A DNA stretch of 64,000 nt from Mycobacterium sp. 236(2023) (GTDB lineage Bacteria > Actinomycetota > Actinomycetes > Mycobacteriales > Mycobacteriaceae): NCBI RefSeq assembly GCF_029623955.1, contig NZ_JARSBP010000003.1, positions 248,001-312,000 on the forward strand. The letters are read 5' to 3'. The translations under genes were made by a program, and so were the position numbers. The number at the start of each line of letters is the position of its first letter. Position 1 is the first letter of the stretch. Under the pieces are notes generated by a model that made no database searches, had not been told where the DNA came from, and saw only the letters and a list, made by a program, of their open reading frames with translations. Positions 35,398-43,552 of the stretch are shown here, in pieces.

Positions 35398-36539
35398 TGG
35401 GCAGAACCGATGTAGGCACCGTCGAGGACCTGCACGCATCAGCCGTCAAGGCCTGCGGCCTCGACGATTTCGGCTCCGGCGACGACAACTACCGCGAGGC
35501 GCTCGCCGTCCTGCTCGAGTCGTTCCAGCGCGACGCCGACCTCACCGAGTTCGGCAGCAAGATGCAGCGGTTCTTCGTCCGCAACGCGCTCGTCGCACGC
35601 CTCGTCTCCGAAGCGGCGTTCAAGCAGTACCCGGAGCATGCCGACGTGCCGATCGAGCGGCCGATCTTCGTCACCGGGCTGCCCCGCACCGGTACGACGG
35701 CGGTGCACCGACTGCTGGCCAACGACCCCAGGCACCAAGGACTGGAACTGTGGCTGGCCGAGTTCCCGCAGCCCCGGCCGCCCCGCGAAACCTGGTCGCA
35801 GAACCCGGTTTTCCAGCAACTCGACGCGCAGTTCACCAAAGCGCACGAAGAGAACCCGGACTACACCGGACTGCACTTCATGACCGCCGACGAGGTCGAA
35901 GAGTGCTGGCAACTCCTTCGCCAGTCACTGCACTCGGTGTCGTACGAGACGCTGGCGCACGTGCCGACGTACTCACAGTGGCTCGCGCGTCAGGACTGGA
36001 CGAAGTCCTATCAGCGGCACCGCCGCAACCTGCAGCTCATCGGCCTCAACGATGCCGAGAAGCGTTGGGTGCTCAAGAATCCCAGCCACCTGTTCGCGCT
36101 CGATGCTTTGTTGGCCGTCTACCCGGATGCGCTCGTCGTGCAGTGCCATCGGCCTGCCGAGACGATCATGGCGTCGATGTGCTCGTTGGCCCAGCACACC
36201 ACCGAGGGGTGGTCGAACACCTTCACCGGTGACGTCATCGGCGCTGATTCGATGGAGACCTGGTCGCGGGGTCTGGAACTGTTCAACGCCGAGCGCGCCA
36301 AACGCGATCCGGCCCAGTTCTACGATCTCGACTACTTCAAGCTCATCAAGGATCCGGTGGGGGCGGTCGAGGACATCTACCGCGCCTTCGATATCGAGTT
36401 CACCGACGCGGCAAGGGAGTCCGTGGTGAACACCCACGAAGAGAGCAAGAAGGGTCCCCGCGCCCCGAAGCACACCTACTCGCTGGCGGACTACGGTCTG
36501 ACCGACGAGGAAGTGAAGGAACGCTTCAAGGGTCTATAG
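35397..36539 (+). CDS. Sulfotransferase-family protein (Rv3529c-like)
   Basis: The 380-residue protein carries the PAPS 5'-phosphosulfate loop FVTGLPRTGTTAVHRLL at about residues 93-109 and a second binding region RWVLKNPSHLFALDALLAVYPDALVV near 222-247 (given in part). The DLDYFKLIKDPVGAVEDIY segment lies near 303. This fits the Sulfotransfer_3 family. Rv3529c lies in the same operon in M. tuberculosis. Whether it sulfates a sterol or another acceptor is unknown. The ATG overlaps the SDR stop by one base. It converges on the small Cys-containing gene downstream. Confidence 0.83.
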   Translation: MGRTDVGTVEDLHASAVKACGLDDFGSGDDNYREALAVLLESFQRDADLTEFGSKMQRFFVRNALVARLVSEAAFKQYPEHADVPIERPIFVTGLPRTGTTAVHRLLANDPRHQGLELWLAEFPQPRPPRETWSQNPVFQQLDAQFTKAHEENPDYTGLHFMTADEVEECWQLLRQSLHSVSYETLAHVPTYSQWLARQDWTKSYQRHRRNLQLIGLNDAEKRWVLKNPSHLFALDALLAVYPDALVVQCHRPAETIMASMCSLAQHTTEGWSNTFTGDVIGADSMETWSRGLELFNAERAKRDPAQFYDLDYFKLIKDPVGAVEDIYRAFDIEFTDAARESVVNTHEESKKGPRAPKHTYSLADYGLTDEEVKERFKGL

Positions 36540-36575
36540 ACGGCTCGCCGTCGTGGTCTGTAGACGGCGGTTGGC

Positions 36576-37034
36576 TCAACCGTCGCCCGGCGACGGTGCG
36601 CTCGAGTACTCCTCGAGGCAGCCTTCGGCGACGGCGTGCCTGATGCTGTCGGCGAGCCGCGGGCACGACCGCGAACGCGCGGGATCGCCGCCGGCATCAC
36701 GGATTTCGGTGAAATGCGCGCAGCGTTTGGTGGCCTCGGCGCTCCACTGCACCGACGTGTGCGTCGGCCCGAGTTTCTTGACCTGGACCGCGACGTGGCA
36801 GAAGCGGCAGTCGACCGACACCAGCCCGGAAGTCAGATAACGTTCGCGGTCGCGGTCGGTGCCCTCCCGCACGGCCGCAGCCCGGTCCGGGTCGGAGGCG
36901 AAATCCGGTGCTTTGCGCCAGGATCCGTTGCCGCCGCCACCCGAAGGTGGGCCGTGGTCGTGCTCGTCCTCGTCGTGTCCGTGAAGCAGGAGCATCGACT
37001 TGGCGAGGCGATCCACATCCGGCGCGTCGCTCAT
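36576..37034 (-). CDS. Small Cys/His-containing protein coupled to kshA (Rv3527-like)
   Basis: The 152-residue product begins MSDAPDVDRLAKSMLLLHG. It has a His/Asp-rich stretch (HGHDEDEHDHGPP), a Gly-rich linker, then CRFCHVAVQVKKLGP, KRCAHFTEI and SRSCPRLADSI. The four cysteines (C-x2-C ... C ... C) could bind zinc or iron. The ATG is one base after the kshA TGA on the minus strand (TGACATG), so expression is tied to the Rieske oxygenase. The equivalent M. tuberculosis gene is uncharacterised. A role in iron delivery or electron transfer to KshA is an inference. Confidence 0.68.
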   Translation of the reverse strand: MSDAPDVDRLAKSMLLLHGHDEDEHDHGPPSGGGGNGSWRKAPDFASDPDRAAAVREGTDRDRERYLTSGLVSVDCRFCHVAVQVKKLGPTHTSVQWSAEATKRCAHFTEIRDAGGDPARSRSCPRLADSIRHAVAEGCLEEYSSAPSPGDG

Positions 37035-37035
37035 G

Positions 37036-38223
37036 TCAGGTCGCCGCCTGCTCCGCTTTCTCAGACTCCGCCTTCTCAGCCTTTTCGGCTTCACGCGCCT
37101 TCAGATTCTCTTCGACCTCGACGTGCCACTTCTCGTTGGCGATCGTGGTATCGACCTCCATCTCGAAGCGGTCGGTCATCTCCGGTGTCACGTCGGCGAC
37201 GTCGACATAGAACTGCTGGTACCAGCGGCGCATCTGGTAGACAGCGCCGTCCTCCTCGACCAGCAGCGGGTTGTCGATGCGGGTCTTGTGCTTCCAGATC
37301 TCGACATCCTGCAGGAAGCCCTTGCTGACGCCGTCGGTGAAGGCATCGGCCAGCTTCTCGGTGGTCTTGTCGTCCAAGCCTTTCGGCTTCTCGACGATGA
37401 CGCCCCACTGCAACATGAAGGAATCCTGGGACACCGGGTAGTGGCAGTTGATCAGGATCGACTCGGCCTTAAAGTCGCCGTACGTGTTGTGCAGCCAGTT
37501 GATCATGAACGACGGGCCGAAGTAGCTCGCTTCGGAGTCGAGCGACGCATCACCGTAGGCGGTGCCCATGTCGTTGATGTCCGGGCGGCCCACGTTGTGC
37601 AGGTACTGGCTGGCGATGTGGCCCTCGAAGACGTTCTTGAAGTACGTCGGAAGGCCGAAGTGGATGTAGAAGAAGTGCGCCATGTCGGTGACGTTGTCGA
37701 TGATCTCGCGACAATTGGAGCCCTCGATCAGCATCGAGTTCCACTTCCAGTCGGTCCACTCGCCGCTGGACCACTCCGCGATCTCGGGGATGCGGACTTC
37801 TTCCTGGGGCGGATTGCCCTCGTGGTCGTTCCAGACGAACAGCAGACCACCGCGCACATCGGTATGCCACGCCCGTGTGCGTGCCAGCCGCGGGGTGCGC
37901 TTGGCGTACGGCACGAGCTTGCACTTACCGTCGCCGCCCCAGCGCCAGTCGTGGAACGGGCAGGCGACCTCGTCGCCCTTGACCTCGCCCTGGGCGAGAT
38001 TGCCGCCCATATGGCGGCAATAGCCGTCCAGGACCTTCAGTTCGCCCTGCGAATCGGCGAAGACGACCAGCATCGTGTCGAAGATCTCGATGCCGTGCGG
38101 CTTCCCGTCGCGAAAGTCTTTGACCGGGCCGAGGCAGTGCCAGCCCCGGGCGAATCGGTCGGGCAGGGCGCCGGTGTCGATCTCACGAATGCCGGCGGTT
38201 GCCGTGCTTGATTCCGCGCTCAC
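37036..38223 (-). CDS. kshA: 3-ketosteroid 9alpha-hydroxylase oxygenase KshA
   Basis: The 395-residue Rieske non-haem iron oxygenase has its 2Fe-2S ligands in CRHMGG and CPFHDW (Cys69, His71, Cys88, His91). The mononuclear iron His pair is in DMAHFFYIHFG (His183, His188). KshA (Rv3526) with reductase KshB hydroxylates C9 of androstadienedione, opening ring B. A charged Ala/Glu/Lys-rich tail ends the protein. The GTG start has GGGAGG upstream and a KstR palindrome at 38255-38268. A second, closely similar homologue is encoded at 56280-57410. Confidence 0.95.
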   Translation of the reverse strand: MSAESSTATAGIREIDTGALPDRFARGWHCLGPVKDFRDGKPHGIEIFDTMLVVFADSQGELKVLDGYCRHMGGNLAQGEVKGDEVACPFHDWRWGGDGKCKLVPYAKRTPRLARTRAWHTDVRGGLLFVWNDHEGNPPQEEVRIPEIAEWSSGEWTDWKWNSMLIEGSNCREIIDNVTDMAHFFYIHFGLPTYFKNVFEGHIASQYLHNVGRPDINDMGTAYGDASLDSEASYFGPSFMINWLHNTYGDFKAESILINCHYPVSQDSFMLQWGVIVEKPKGLDDKTTEKLADAFTDGVSKGFLQDVEIWKHKTRIDNPLLVEEDGAVYQMRRWYQQFYVDVADVTPEMTDRFEMEVDTTIANEKWHVEVEENLKAREAEKAEKAESEKAEQAAT

Positions 38224-38254
38224 CTCGGGCCTCCCAAATTCTCGGCTTCCTAAC

Positions 38255-38268
38255 TAGAACACGTTACA
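38255..38268. promoter_or_regulatory. KstR operator ahead of kshA
   Basis: TAGAACACGTTACA fits TnnAAC-NN-GTTnnA. It lies 31 bases upstream of the kshA GTG. Confidence 0.87.
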
Positions 38269-38369
38269 GTTTTGCCGTCTTTCCGGCAATCCAATCGCCT
38301 GTCACCTGCGCAGAATGTTGCCTTCGACACTTCCTGGCATGGATACCCACTTGCGGCGCCCTTATATAG

Positions 38370-38384
38370 TGGACAAAGTGTTCA
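38370..38384. promoter_or_regulatory. Candidate operator dyad ahead of MFS/TetR operon
   Basis: TGGACA-AAG-TGTTCA is an inverted repeat with one mismatch, overlapping the end of a TATAGT promoter-like hexamer (38365-38370). It may be the target of the TetR encoded downstream. It does not fit the KstR motif. Confidence 0.45.
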
Positions 38385-38403
38385 TTAATTGGAGGGAGGC
38401 GTC

Positions 38404-39627
38404 GTGACGGCTCTGGTGACGCAACCGACGACGGGCGAGATCGCGCGTCATGGCGCCAAGCGGTGGATGACCGTTGCCGCCGCGACCTTCGCGATCGCGT
38501 GGGGCGGCAACGAGTTCACGCCGCTCCTCGTCATGTACCGCGCGCAGGAAGGCTTCAGCGCGCTGACCGTGGACCTCCTGCTGTTCGCCTACGTGCTGGG
38601 CATCGTTCCCGCGCTGCTGATCGGTGGCCCGCTCTCCGATCGCTTCGGGCGCCGTCCACTGATGTTGCCCGCGCCGGTTCTCGCGGCCGTGGGATCGCTG
38701 ATCCTCGCGCTCGGCGCCGACTCGGCCGTCGTACTCGGGGTCGGCAGGGTGTTCAGCGGACTTGCGCTGGGCCTCGCGATGGCCGTGGGCAGCAGCTGGA
38801 TCAAAGAACTGTCGAGCCCGCCCTGGGAGGACGGCGACGCCGGTGCCCGACGCGCCGCGATGAGCCTGACGGCGGGCTTCGGCCTCGGGGCTGCCGTCGC
38901 GGGCACGCTGGCGCAGTGGGGTCCGGCGCCCACGATGGTGCCGTACGCCGTCAACGTCGTGATGGCCATCGTCGCCGCCGTGCTCCTTGTGGCTGCCCCG
39001 GAAACCCGTCTGCGCACCGAATCGACCGGCCCGTGGTGGATCGACCTCGCGGTCCCGAGCGCGGCGCACCGGCGCTTCCTGCGCATCGTCGTCCCGGTCG
39101 CTCCGTGGGTGTTCGGCGCCGGTGCCTCGGCCTACGCCGTGCTGCCCGCGCTTATGACCGACCGCGTCACCGCGGCGCCCATCGCGTTCTCGGCGCTCAT
39201 GTGCCTGGTGGCGCTCGGCGTCGGGTTCGCGGTGCAGCACTTCGGTCGCCACGTGGTGGGACGCGGCGCGGGCGTGGTTCTCGCGCTGGTCTTGTTGGTG
39301 TTCGGCATGGCACTGGCGGCGTGGACGTCAGCCGCGCTCTCGGTGTGGGTGGCCCTGCCATCTGCCGCCGTGCTCGGTGCCGGCTACGGCATGGCGCTGC
39401 TGGCCGGCCTGCACGAGATCCAGCGCATCGCCGGACCCGATGACCTCGCCGGGCTGACCGCGGTCTTCTACAGCCTGTGCTACTTGGGGTTCGGCGTGCC
39501 GGCGGCGATGGCGTTCCTCTCACCGGTGGTGGGTTATCCGGTGATGTTCACAGCGGGGGCACTTCTCGCCGTCGGCTGCCTGGTCTTCACGGTGACGGGA
39601 TACCGGCGGGTGCCAGCCCTAAGCTGA
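38404..39627 (+). CDS. Major facilitator superfamily transporter
   Basis: The 407-residue protein has about 12 hydrophobic segments and the MFS loop motif GGPLSDRFGRRPLM between helices 2 and 3 (residues ~75-88). The middle loop (residues ~195-215) is hydrophilic. The substrate cannot be read from sequence; the coupled TetR suggests drug or metabolite efflux. The GTG start has GGAGGG five to six bases upstream of the GTC-GTG pair. It ends four bases before the TetR gene, so the two form a small regulator-transporter operon next to kshA. Confidence 0.85.
   Translation: MTALVTQPTTGEIARHGAKRWMTVAAATFAIAWGGNEFTPLLVMYRAQEGFSALTVDLLLFAYVLGIVPALLIGGPLSDRFGRRPLMLPAPVLAAVGSLILALGADSAVVLGVGRVFSGLALGLAMAVGSSWIKELSSPPWEDGDAGARRAAMSLTAGFGLGAAVAGTLAQWGPAPTMVPYAVNVVMAIVAAVLLVAAPETRLRTESTGPWWIDLAVPSAAHRRFLRIVVPVAPWVFGAGASAYAVLPALMTDRVTAAPIAFSALMCLVALGVGFAVQHFGRHVVGRGAGVVLALVLLVFGMALAAWTSAALSVWVALPSAAVLGAGYGMALLAGLHEIQRIAGPDDLAGLTAVFYSLCYLGFGVPAAMAFLSPVVGYPVMFTAGALLAVGCLVFTVTGYRRVPALS
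39620..39625 (+). promoter_or_regulatory. -10 hexamer TAAGCT for leaderless tetR inside the MFS gene end
   Basis: TAAGCT is followed by six bases and the GTG at 39632, so the TetR gene may also be transcribed from an internal leaderless promoter. Confidence 0.35.
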
Positions 39628-39631
39628 CGGT

Positions 39632-40234
39632 GTGTCCGCTGCATCCGAAGAGGAACCCGCCGCACGCCGCGGGCGTCCCCGCAGCGAAGCCGTACGCAAC
39701 GCGGTCCTCGCCGCCGCCGCCGAACTGGCACTGGCCGGCGGACCCGCAGCGGCGTCCGTCGACGCCATCGCCAAACGCGCCGAGGTCAGCCGCACGACCA
39801 TCTACAAGTGGTGGCCGTCCGCCGCCGCGATCGTGTTGGAGGGGCTATACGAGAAGGTGCGCAACTCGGTGACGCGGCCCCCGGGGAGCACCTCGGTCGA
39901 CGCCATCACCCATCACGTCAAGGCGCTCTTCGAATTCCTGGCCGATCCAGAAGTTGGGCCGTTGCTACGCAACGTAATTGCGGCGTCGGCGTCTGATCCG
40001 GCGATCGAGCGGGCACTGTTCGAGCAGTGGATCACCCCGCGTCGAGGCGCCATCGCCGCCATTGTGCGCGATGCCGTCGACAACGGCGAACTGCCCGCCG
40101 ACACCGACGTGGAGGTCGCCGTCGACGCGTTGGTGTCCCCTCCGTACTACCGGTTGATGTTCGGAATGCCCACCCTCGATGACGTTTCGATCGACCATCT
40201 GGTTCAGACGGTGTGGCAGGGCTGCCTGCGTTAG
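39632..40234 (+). CDS. TetR-family transcriptional regulator
   Basis: The 200-residue protein starts with a GRPRSEAVRNAVLAAA arm and has a helix-turn-helix at about residues 41-60 (VDAIAKRAEVSRTTIYKWWP). The C-terminal domain carries TetR_C motifs (GLYEKVRNSV; PPYYRLMFG). It resembles the TetR subfamily often paired with transporters. The probable target is the dyad at 38370-38384 ahead of the MFS gene. No KstR or KstR2 site is present, so it seems to be an independent circuit embedded in the sterol region. Confidence 0.83.
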   Translation: MSAASEEEPAARRGRPRSEAVRNAVLAAAAELALAGGPAAASVDAIAKRAEVSRTTIYKWWPSAAAIVLEGLYEKVRNSVTRPPGSTSVDAITHHVKALFEFLADPEVGPLLRNVIAASASDPAIERALFEQWITPRRGAIAAIVRDAVDNGELPADTDVEVAVDALVSPPYYRLMFGMPTLDDVSIDHLVQTVWQGCLR

Positions 40235-40247
40235 CGTCGGGAAACCG

Positions 40248-41423
40248 TCACGCTCCGGGCTTGTCGGCCCCCACCACCCACATCGAGTAGTACTGTGCGC
40301 CACCGCCGTACGCGTGGCCGAGAGCCTTGCGGGCGCCCTGAACCTGGTGCTCGCCGCCTTTGCCCATCACCTGGATCGCCGACTCGGCGAACCGGATCAT
40401 GCCTGACGCGCCGATCGGGTTCGACGACAGCACGCCGCCCGACGGGTTGAACGGGATGCGACCCGTGATGGCCGTCTCGCCTGCCTCGGTCAGCTTCCAG
40501 CCCTCGCCCTCGGGTGCAAAACCGAGGCTTTCCAACCACATCGGCTCATACCAGGAGAACGGCACGTACACCTCGGCCACGTCGATCTCGTCGATCGGGC
40601 TGGTGATGCCGGCCGCCTTCCACAGCGCCGCGGCCGCATCGCGGCTCGCCTGGGGGTTGACCTGGTCGCGGCCGGAATAGGCCAACGGTTCGGTGCGCAG
40701 TGCGGTGGCATGGATCCATGCCACCGGATGTCCTTCGGCGACACGGGCATCGGCGGCAGCCTCGTCACCGATCACCAGCGCGGCGGCGCCGTCGGACGAC
40801 GGGCAGGTCTCGTCGTATCGGATGGGATCCCACAGCATCGGGGACTCCATCACCTTCTCCAGCGTGATGTCGGGCTGATGCAGATGGGCCAACGGATTCT
40901 TCGCGCCGTTGAGCCGGTCCTTCACCGCCACCATCGCGCCGATGTGGTTCGGCGCGCCCGAGCGGCGGATGTAGGCACGCACGTGCGGGGCGAAGTAGCC
41001 GCCCGCGCCGGCACCGACAGGCTTGGTGAACGGCACCGGAATGCTCAACGCCCACATGGCATTCGACTCGGACTGCTTCTCCCACGCCATCGTCAGCACT
41101 CGGCGGTACTTGCCGGACTGCACCAGGCTGGCCGCGACGATCGCCGTCGACCCACCGACCGAACCGGCTGTGTGGACACGGATCAACGGCTTACCGGTAG
41201 CGCCCGTGGCGTCGGCCATGAACAGCTCGGGCATCATGACGCCCTCGAAGAAGTCCGGGGCCTTGCCGACGACGACTGCGTCGATGTCGGCGAGCGTGAC
41301 ACCGGCGTCCTCAAGGGCCCGGTCGATGGCCTCGCGGACGAGGCCGTTCATCGAGACGTCCTTACGCTTGGCGACGTACTTCGTCTGCCCGGTGCCCAGC
41401 ACCGCGGCAAGCTTCTTGGCCAT
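40248..41423 (-). CDS. ltp3: Lipid-transfer/SCP-x-type thiolase-like protein Ltp3
   Basis: The 391-residue thiolase-superfamily protein begins LAAVLGTGQTKYVAK. The nucleophile region reads RVHTAGSVGGSTAIVAA, so the thiolase Cys is replaced (Ser/Gly), and the C-terminal GHAYGGGAQYYSMWV carries a His. It matches Rv3523 (Ltp3) by position. Rhodococcal Ltp3/Ltp4 homologues have been assigned as aldol-lyases acting on C24-branched sterol side chains. Its ATG overlaps the ltp4 stop (ATGA). With the DUF35 protein upstream, it probably forms an aldolase-type complex like Ltp2-ChsH2. Confidence 0.85.
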   Translation of the reverse strand: MAKKLAAVLGTGQTKYVAKRKDVSMNGLVREAIDRALEDAGVTLADIDAVVVGKAPDFFEGVMMPELFMADATGATGKPLIRVHTAGSVGGSTAIVAASLVQSGKYRRVLTMAWEKQSESNAMWALSIPVPFTKPVGAGAGGYFAPHVRAYIRRSGAPNHIGAMVAVKDRLNGAKNPLAHLHQPDITLEKVMESPMLWDPIRYDETCPSSDGAAALVIGDEAAADARVAEGHPVAWIHATALRTEPLAYSGRDQVNPQASRDAAAALWKAAGITSPIDEIDVAEVYVPFSWYEPMWLESLGFAPEGEGWKLTEAGETAITGRIPFNPSGGVLSSNPIGASGMIRFAESAIQVMGKGGEHQVQGARKALGHAYGGGAQYYSMWVVGADKPGA

Positions 41424-42481
41424 CAGTTCTTGCCTTCCAGGACGGCGACCAGATTTTGTTGCAGCGCAGGCCCGCTCGTCGCGTGCGCAAGCACACGGGA
41501 CGCGTTGCCTTCGAAGATGTGCTGTGCGGCGAAGCCAATCCGCTCGAGGCCCGCCGAAAACATCGGGTTGGCGGCCAGCGCGCCGCCGGACGGATTGATC
41601 TTCGTCGAGTCCGGCAGGCCGATCGCCTCTTTGAGGATCAGCTGCTGATGGCTGAACGGTGCATAGATCTCGGCGATCTCGATCGACGACGCGTCACCAC
41701 CGGTGGCGGCCGCCGCCGAGGCTGCGGTGGACGGCGACGTCGTGAGGTCGCGGGCACCGAGGACCGGGGTCTCGATGCGGTGCTCGATCCCGGTGATCCA
41801 CGCCGGGTTTTCCCGCAGCTCGCGGGCACGGTCTCCCGCGGCGAGAACGATCGCTGACGCGCCGTCGGTGATCGGCGCAATGTCGTGGCGGCGCAACGGA
41901 TCAGCGAAGTACGGCTGATTCAACAGCGCCTCGACGCTGCTGCCGGGGTCCAGGCGATCCACGCGCGGCGCCGCAGCCGCGGCATCAAGCGCAACCTGGG
42001 CCATCTGCTCGGCGGTCCACTTACCGGAGTCGAGTCCGAAGCGGGCCTGCAGTCCGGCCATGCTCACCGAGTCGGGCCACAGCGGCGCGACGGTGTACGG
42101 GTCGGTCTGCAGCGACAGCACGCGGCGCAGGGTGCCGGCCGACGACTTGCCGAACCCGTAGACGAGCGCCGTCTCGACCTCGCCGGTGAGGATCTTGATA
42201 TAGGCCTCATACAGCGCCCACGCGGCGTCCATCTCGACGTGTGACTCGTTGATCGGCGGCACGGCGCCGATCGAGTCGATGGCAGAGATGAACGAGAATG
42301 CCCGTCCGGCAAGGTAATCGGAGGAGCCTGAGCACCAGAAACCGAGATCGGTCTGCTTCAGGCCGAGCTCGCTGTACAGCTTGTGGAAGCACGGCATGAG
42401 CATCTCGACGCCGTTGGTGGTGCCGTTGGTGCGGCGGACGTGGGGTGCGTGCGCAAACCCGACTACTGCGACATCAGTCAT
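41423..42481 (-). CDS. ltp4: Lipid-transfer/thiolase-like protein Ltp4
   Basis: The 352-residue thiolase-superfamily protein begins MTDVAVVGFAHAPHVRRTNG. The nucleophile-equivalent region FWCSGSSDYLAGRAFSFIS lies near residue 48. The C-terminal part reads NPSGGALAANPMFSAGLERI and lacks the normal GHP thiolase block. It is shorter than Ltp3. It corresponds to Rv3522 and is coupled to ltp3 by a four-base overlap and to the DUF35 gene by a 14-base gap. Such split or paired Ltp proteins usually need a DUF35 partner. The retro-aldolase role is inferred from family and context. Confidence 0.83.
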   Translation of the reverse strand: MTDVAVVGFAHAPHVRRTNGTTNGVEMLMPCFHKLYSELGLKQTDLGFWCSGSSDYLAGRAFSFISAIDSIGAVPPINESHVEMDAAWALYEAYIKILTGEVETALVYGFGKSSAGTLRRVLSLQTDPYTVAPLWPDSVSMAGLQARFGLDSGKWTAEQMAQVALDAAAAAPRVDRLDPGSSVEALLNQPYFADPLRRHDIAPITDGASAIVLAAGDRARELRENPAWITGIEHRIETPVLGARDLTTSPSTAASAAAATGGDASSIEIAEIYAPFSHQQLILKEAIGLPDSTKINPSGGALAANPMFSAGLERIGFAAQHIFEGNASRVLAHATSGPALQQNLVAVLEGKN

Positions 42482-42495
42482 TGATTTGTCAGCCT

Positions 42496-43494
42496 TTACA
42501 GGTGGTGCTTGTAGGTGTCGTAGTCGGCGTCCGGTTCGCCGGTCGGCCGGAAGTAGTCGATGTTGTCGATGCCAAGGCCCCACTCCTCCTTGGGTTTCCA
42601 CACGGCCTGCACTCGCATACCCATCCGCACGTCTGCCGGGTCGATCTCGGTGACCAGATGCAGGAACGGGATGTCGGCACCGTCGAGCAGCACGTAGGCC
42701 GCGACGTAGGGCGGCTTGATGCGCTGCCCGGCGAACGGAATGTTGATGATCGCGAACGTCGTCACGGTGCCCTTGTCGGGCAGTTCGACGTAGTTGTCGA
42801 GCTCCAGGCCGGTGGCCGGGTTGGCCTCCTTCGGCGGGAAGTACACCTTGCCGTCGGTGCCGGTGCGGGCGCCCAGCAGCTTGCCCTGTTCCAGGGCGCG
42901 CAGGAATGTGCTCTCGGGAAGCGATGCGGTGTGCTGGATCTCGATCTGGGTCGGCACGACGAGCATCGTCACAGGGTCGAGGCCCTCGGCGGGTGGCGGA
43001 ACGTCCTCGGCTTCGTCGCCCAGCGCGAAGTACGCGATGTCGGTGATCGCGCCGACGGTCTCGTCGACCCAATGGGCGTGCACCCGGGTGCCTGTGGTGA
43101 TTCCTGCGGAACCCGCGCCTCCTGTTTCCACGGCGTGCAGCAGGGGGGTGTCCGCGCCGTCGAGTTGGATCAGGGCCCACGCGAACGGGCGCGCCAGCGG
43201 CTGCCCCTCCAGCGGTTCGGGCTGCCATGTCCACGACAGCACCGTGCCGACACTGGCCACCGGTACGATCTCGCTCAATCGCTCCCAGGTGACGGGGTCG
43301 TACTCGGCAGGCGGAACGAGAACCTTGCCGTCCGAGCCGCGAACCCCGACGATGCGCCGCTCGCGCAGCGCAGTGAAGAACTCGCCGAGGAGCGGTCCTA
43401 CTGAACGGGTGTAGTCGAATGCGAGCTTCAGTGGAGCGGAAAGCGGCGCCTCATGGGGATCGATCTGCACCGGGCTGCCTTGGCTGGTGGTCAC
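42496..43494 (-). CDS. Tandem DUF35 (OB-fold) protein, partner of Ltp3/Ltp4 (Rv3521-like)
   Basis: The 332-residue protein contains two related DUF35 units. The first shows RRIVGVRGSDGKVLVPPAEYDP near residue 45 (given in part) and an OB-fold through ~140. The second shows GKLLGARTGTDGKVYFPPKE near 225 and an OB-fold to the end. The rubredoxin-like zinc ribbon is degenerate: the protein has no cysteine at all. In steroid catabolism DUF35 proteins act as docking partners for Ltp aldolases. The GTG at 43494 lies 10 bases from the KstR operator at 43504-43517. It is divergent from the luciferase-like gene. Confidence 0.83.
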   Translation of the reverse strand: MTTSQGSPVQIDPHEAPLSAPLKLAFDYTRSVGPLLGEFFTALRERRIVGVRGSDGKVLVPPAEYDPVTWERLSEIVPVASVGTVLSWTWQPEPLEGQPLARPFAWALIQLDGADTPLLHAVETGGAGSAGITTGTRVHAHWVDETVGAITDIAYFALGDEAEDVPPPAEGLDPVTMLVVPTQIEIQHTASLPESTFLRALEQGKLLGARTGTDGKVYFPPKEANPATGLELDNYVELPDKGTVTTFAIINIPFAGQRIKPPYVAAYVLLDGADIPFLHLVTEIDPADVRMGMRVQAVWKPKEEWGLGIDNIDYFRPTGEPDADYDTYKHHL

Positions 43495-43503
43495 GGCATC
43501 GAG

Positions 43504-43517
43504 TAGAACAGGTTCTA
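43504..43517. promoter_or_regulatory. KstR operator between DUF35 and LLM genes
   Basis: TAGAACAGGTTCTA has perfect TAGAAC/GTTCTA arms with an AG centre. It lies 9 bases upstream of the DUF35 GTG and 35 bases upstream of the LLM ATG, and can serve both. Confidence 0.87.
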
Positions 43518-43552
43518 AGAATGGTTTCAACCATCGGTCGAGAGGCGAGCAT

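Noticed and set aside
38370-38384. TGGACAAAGTGTTCA considered as a KstR site
   Set aside because: It lacks the AAC-NN-GTT core of the KstR palindrome; a TetR operator for the adjacent gene is a better explanation.
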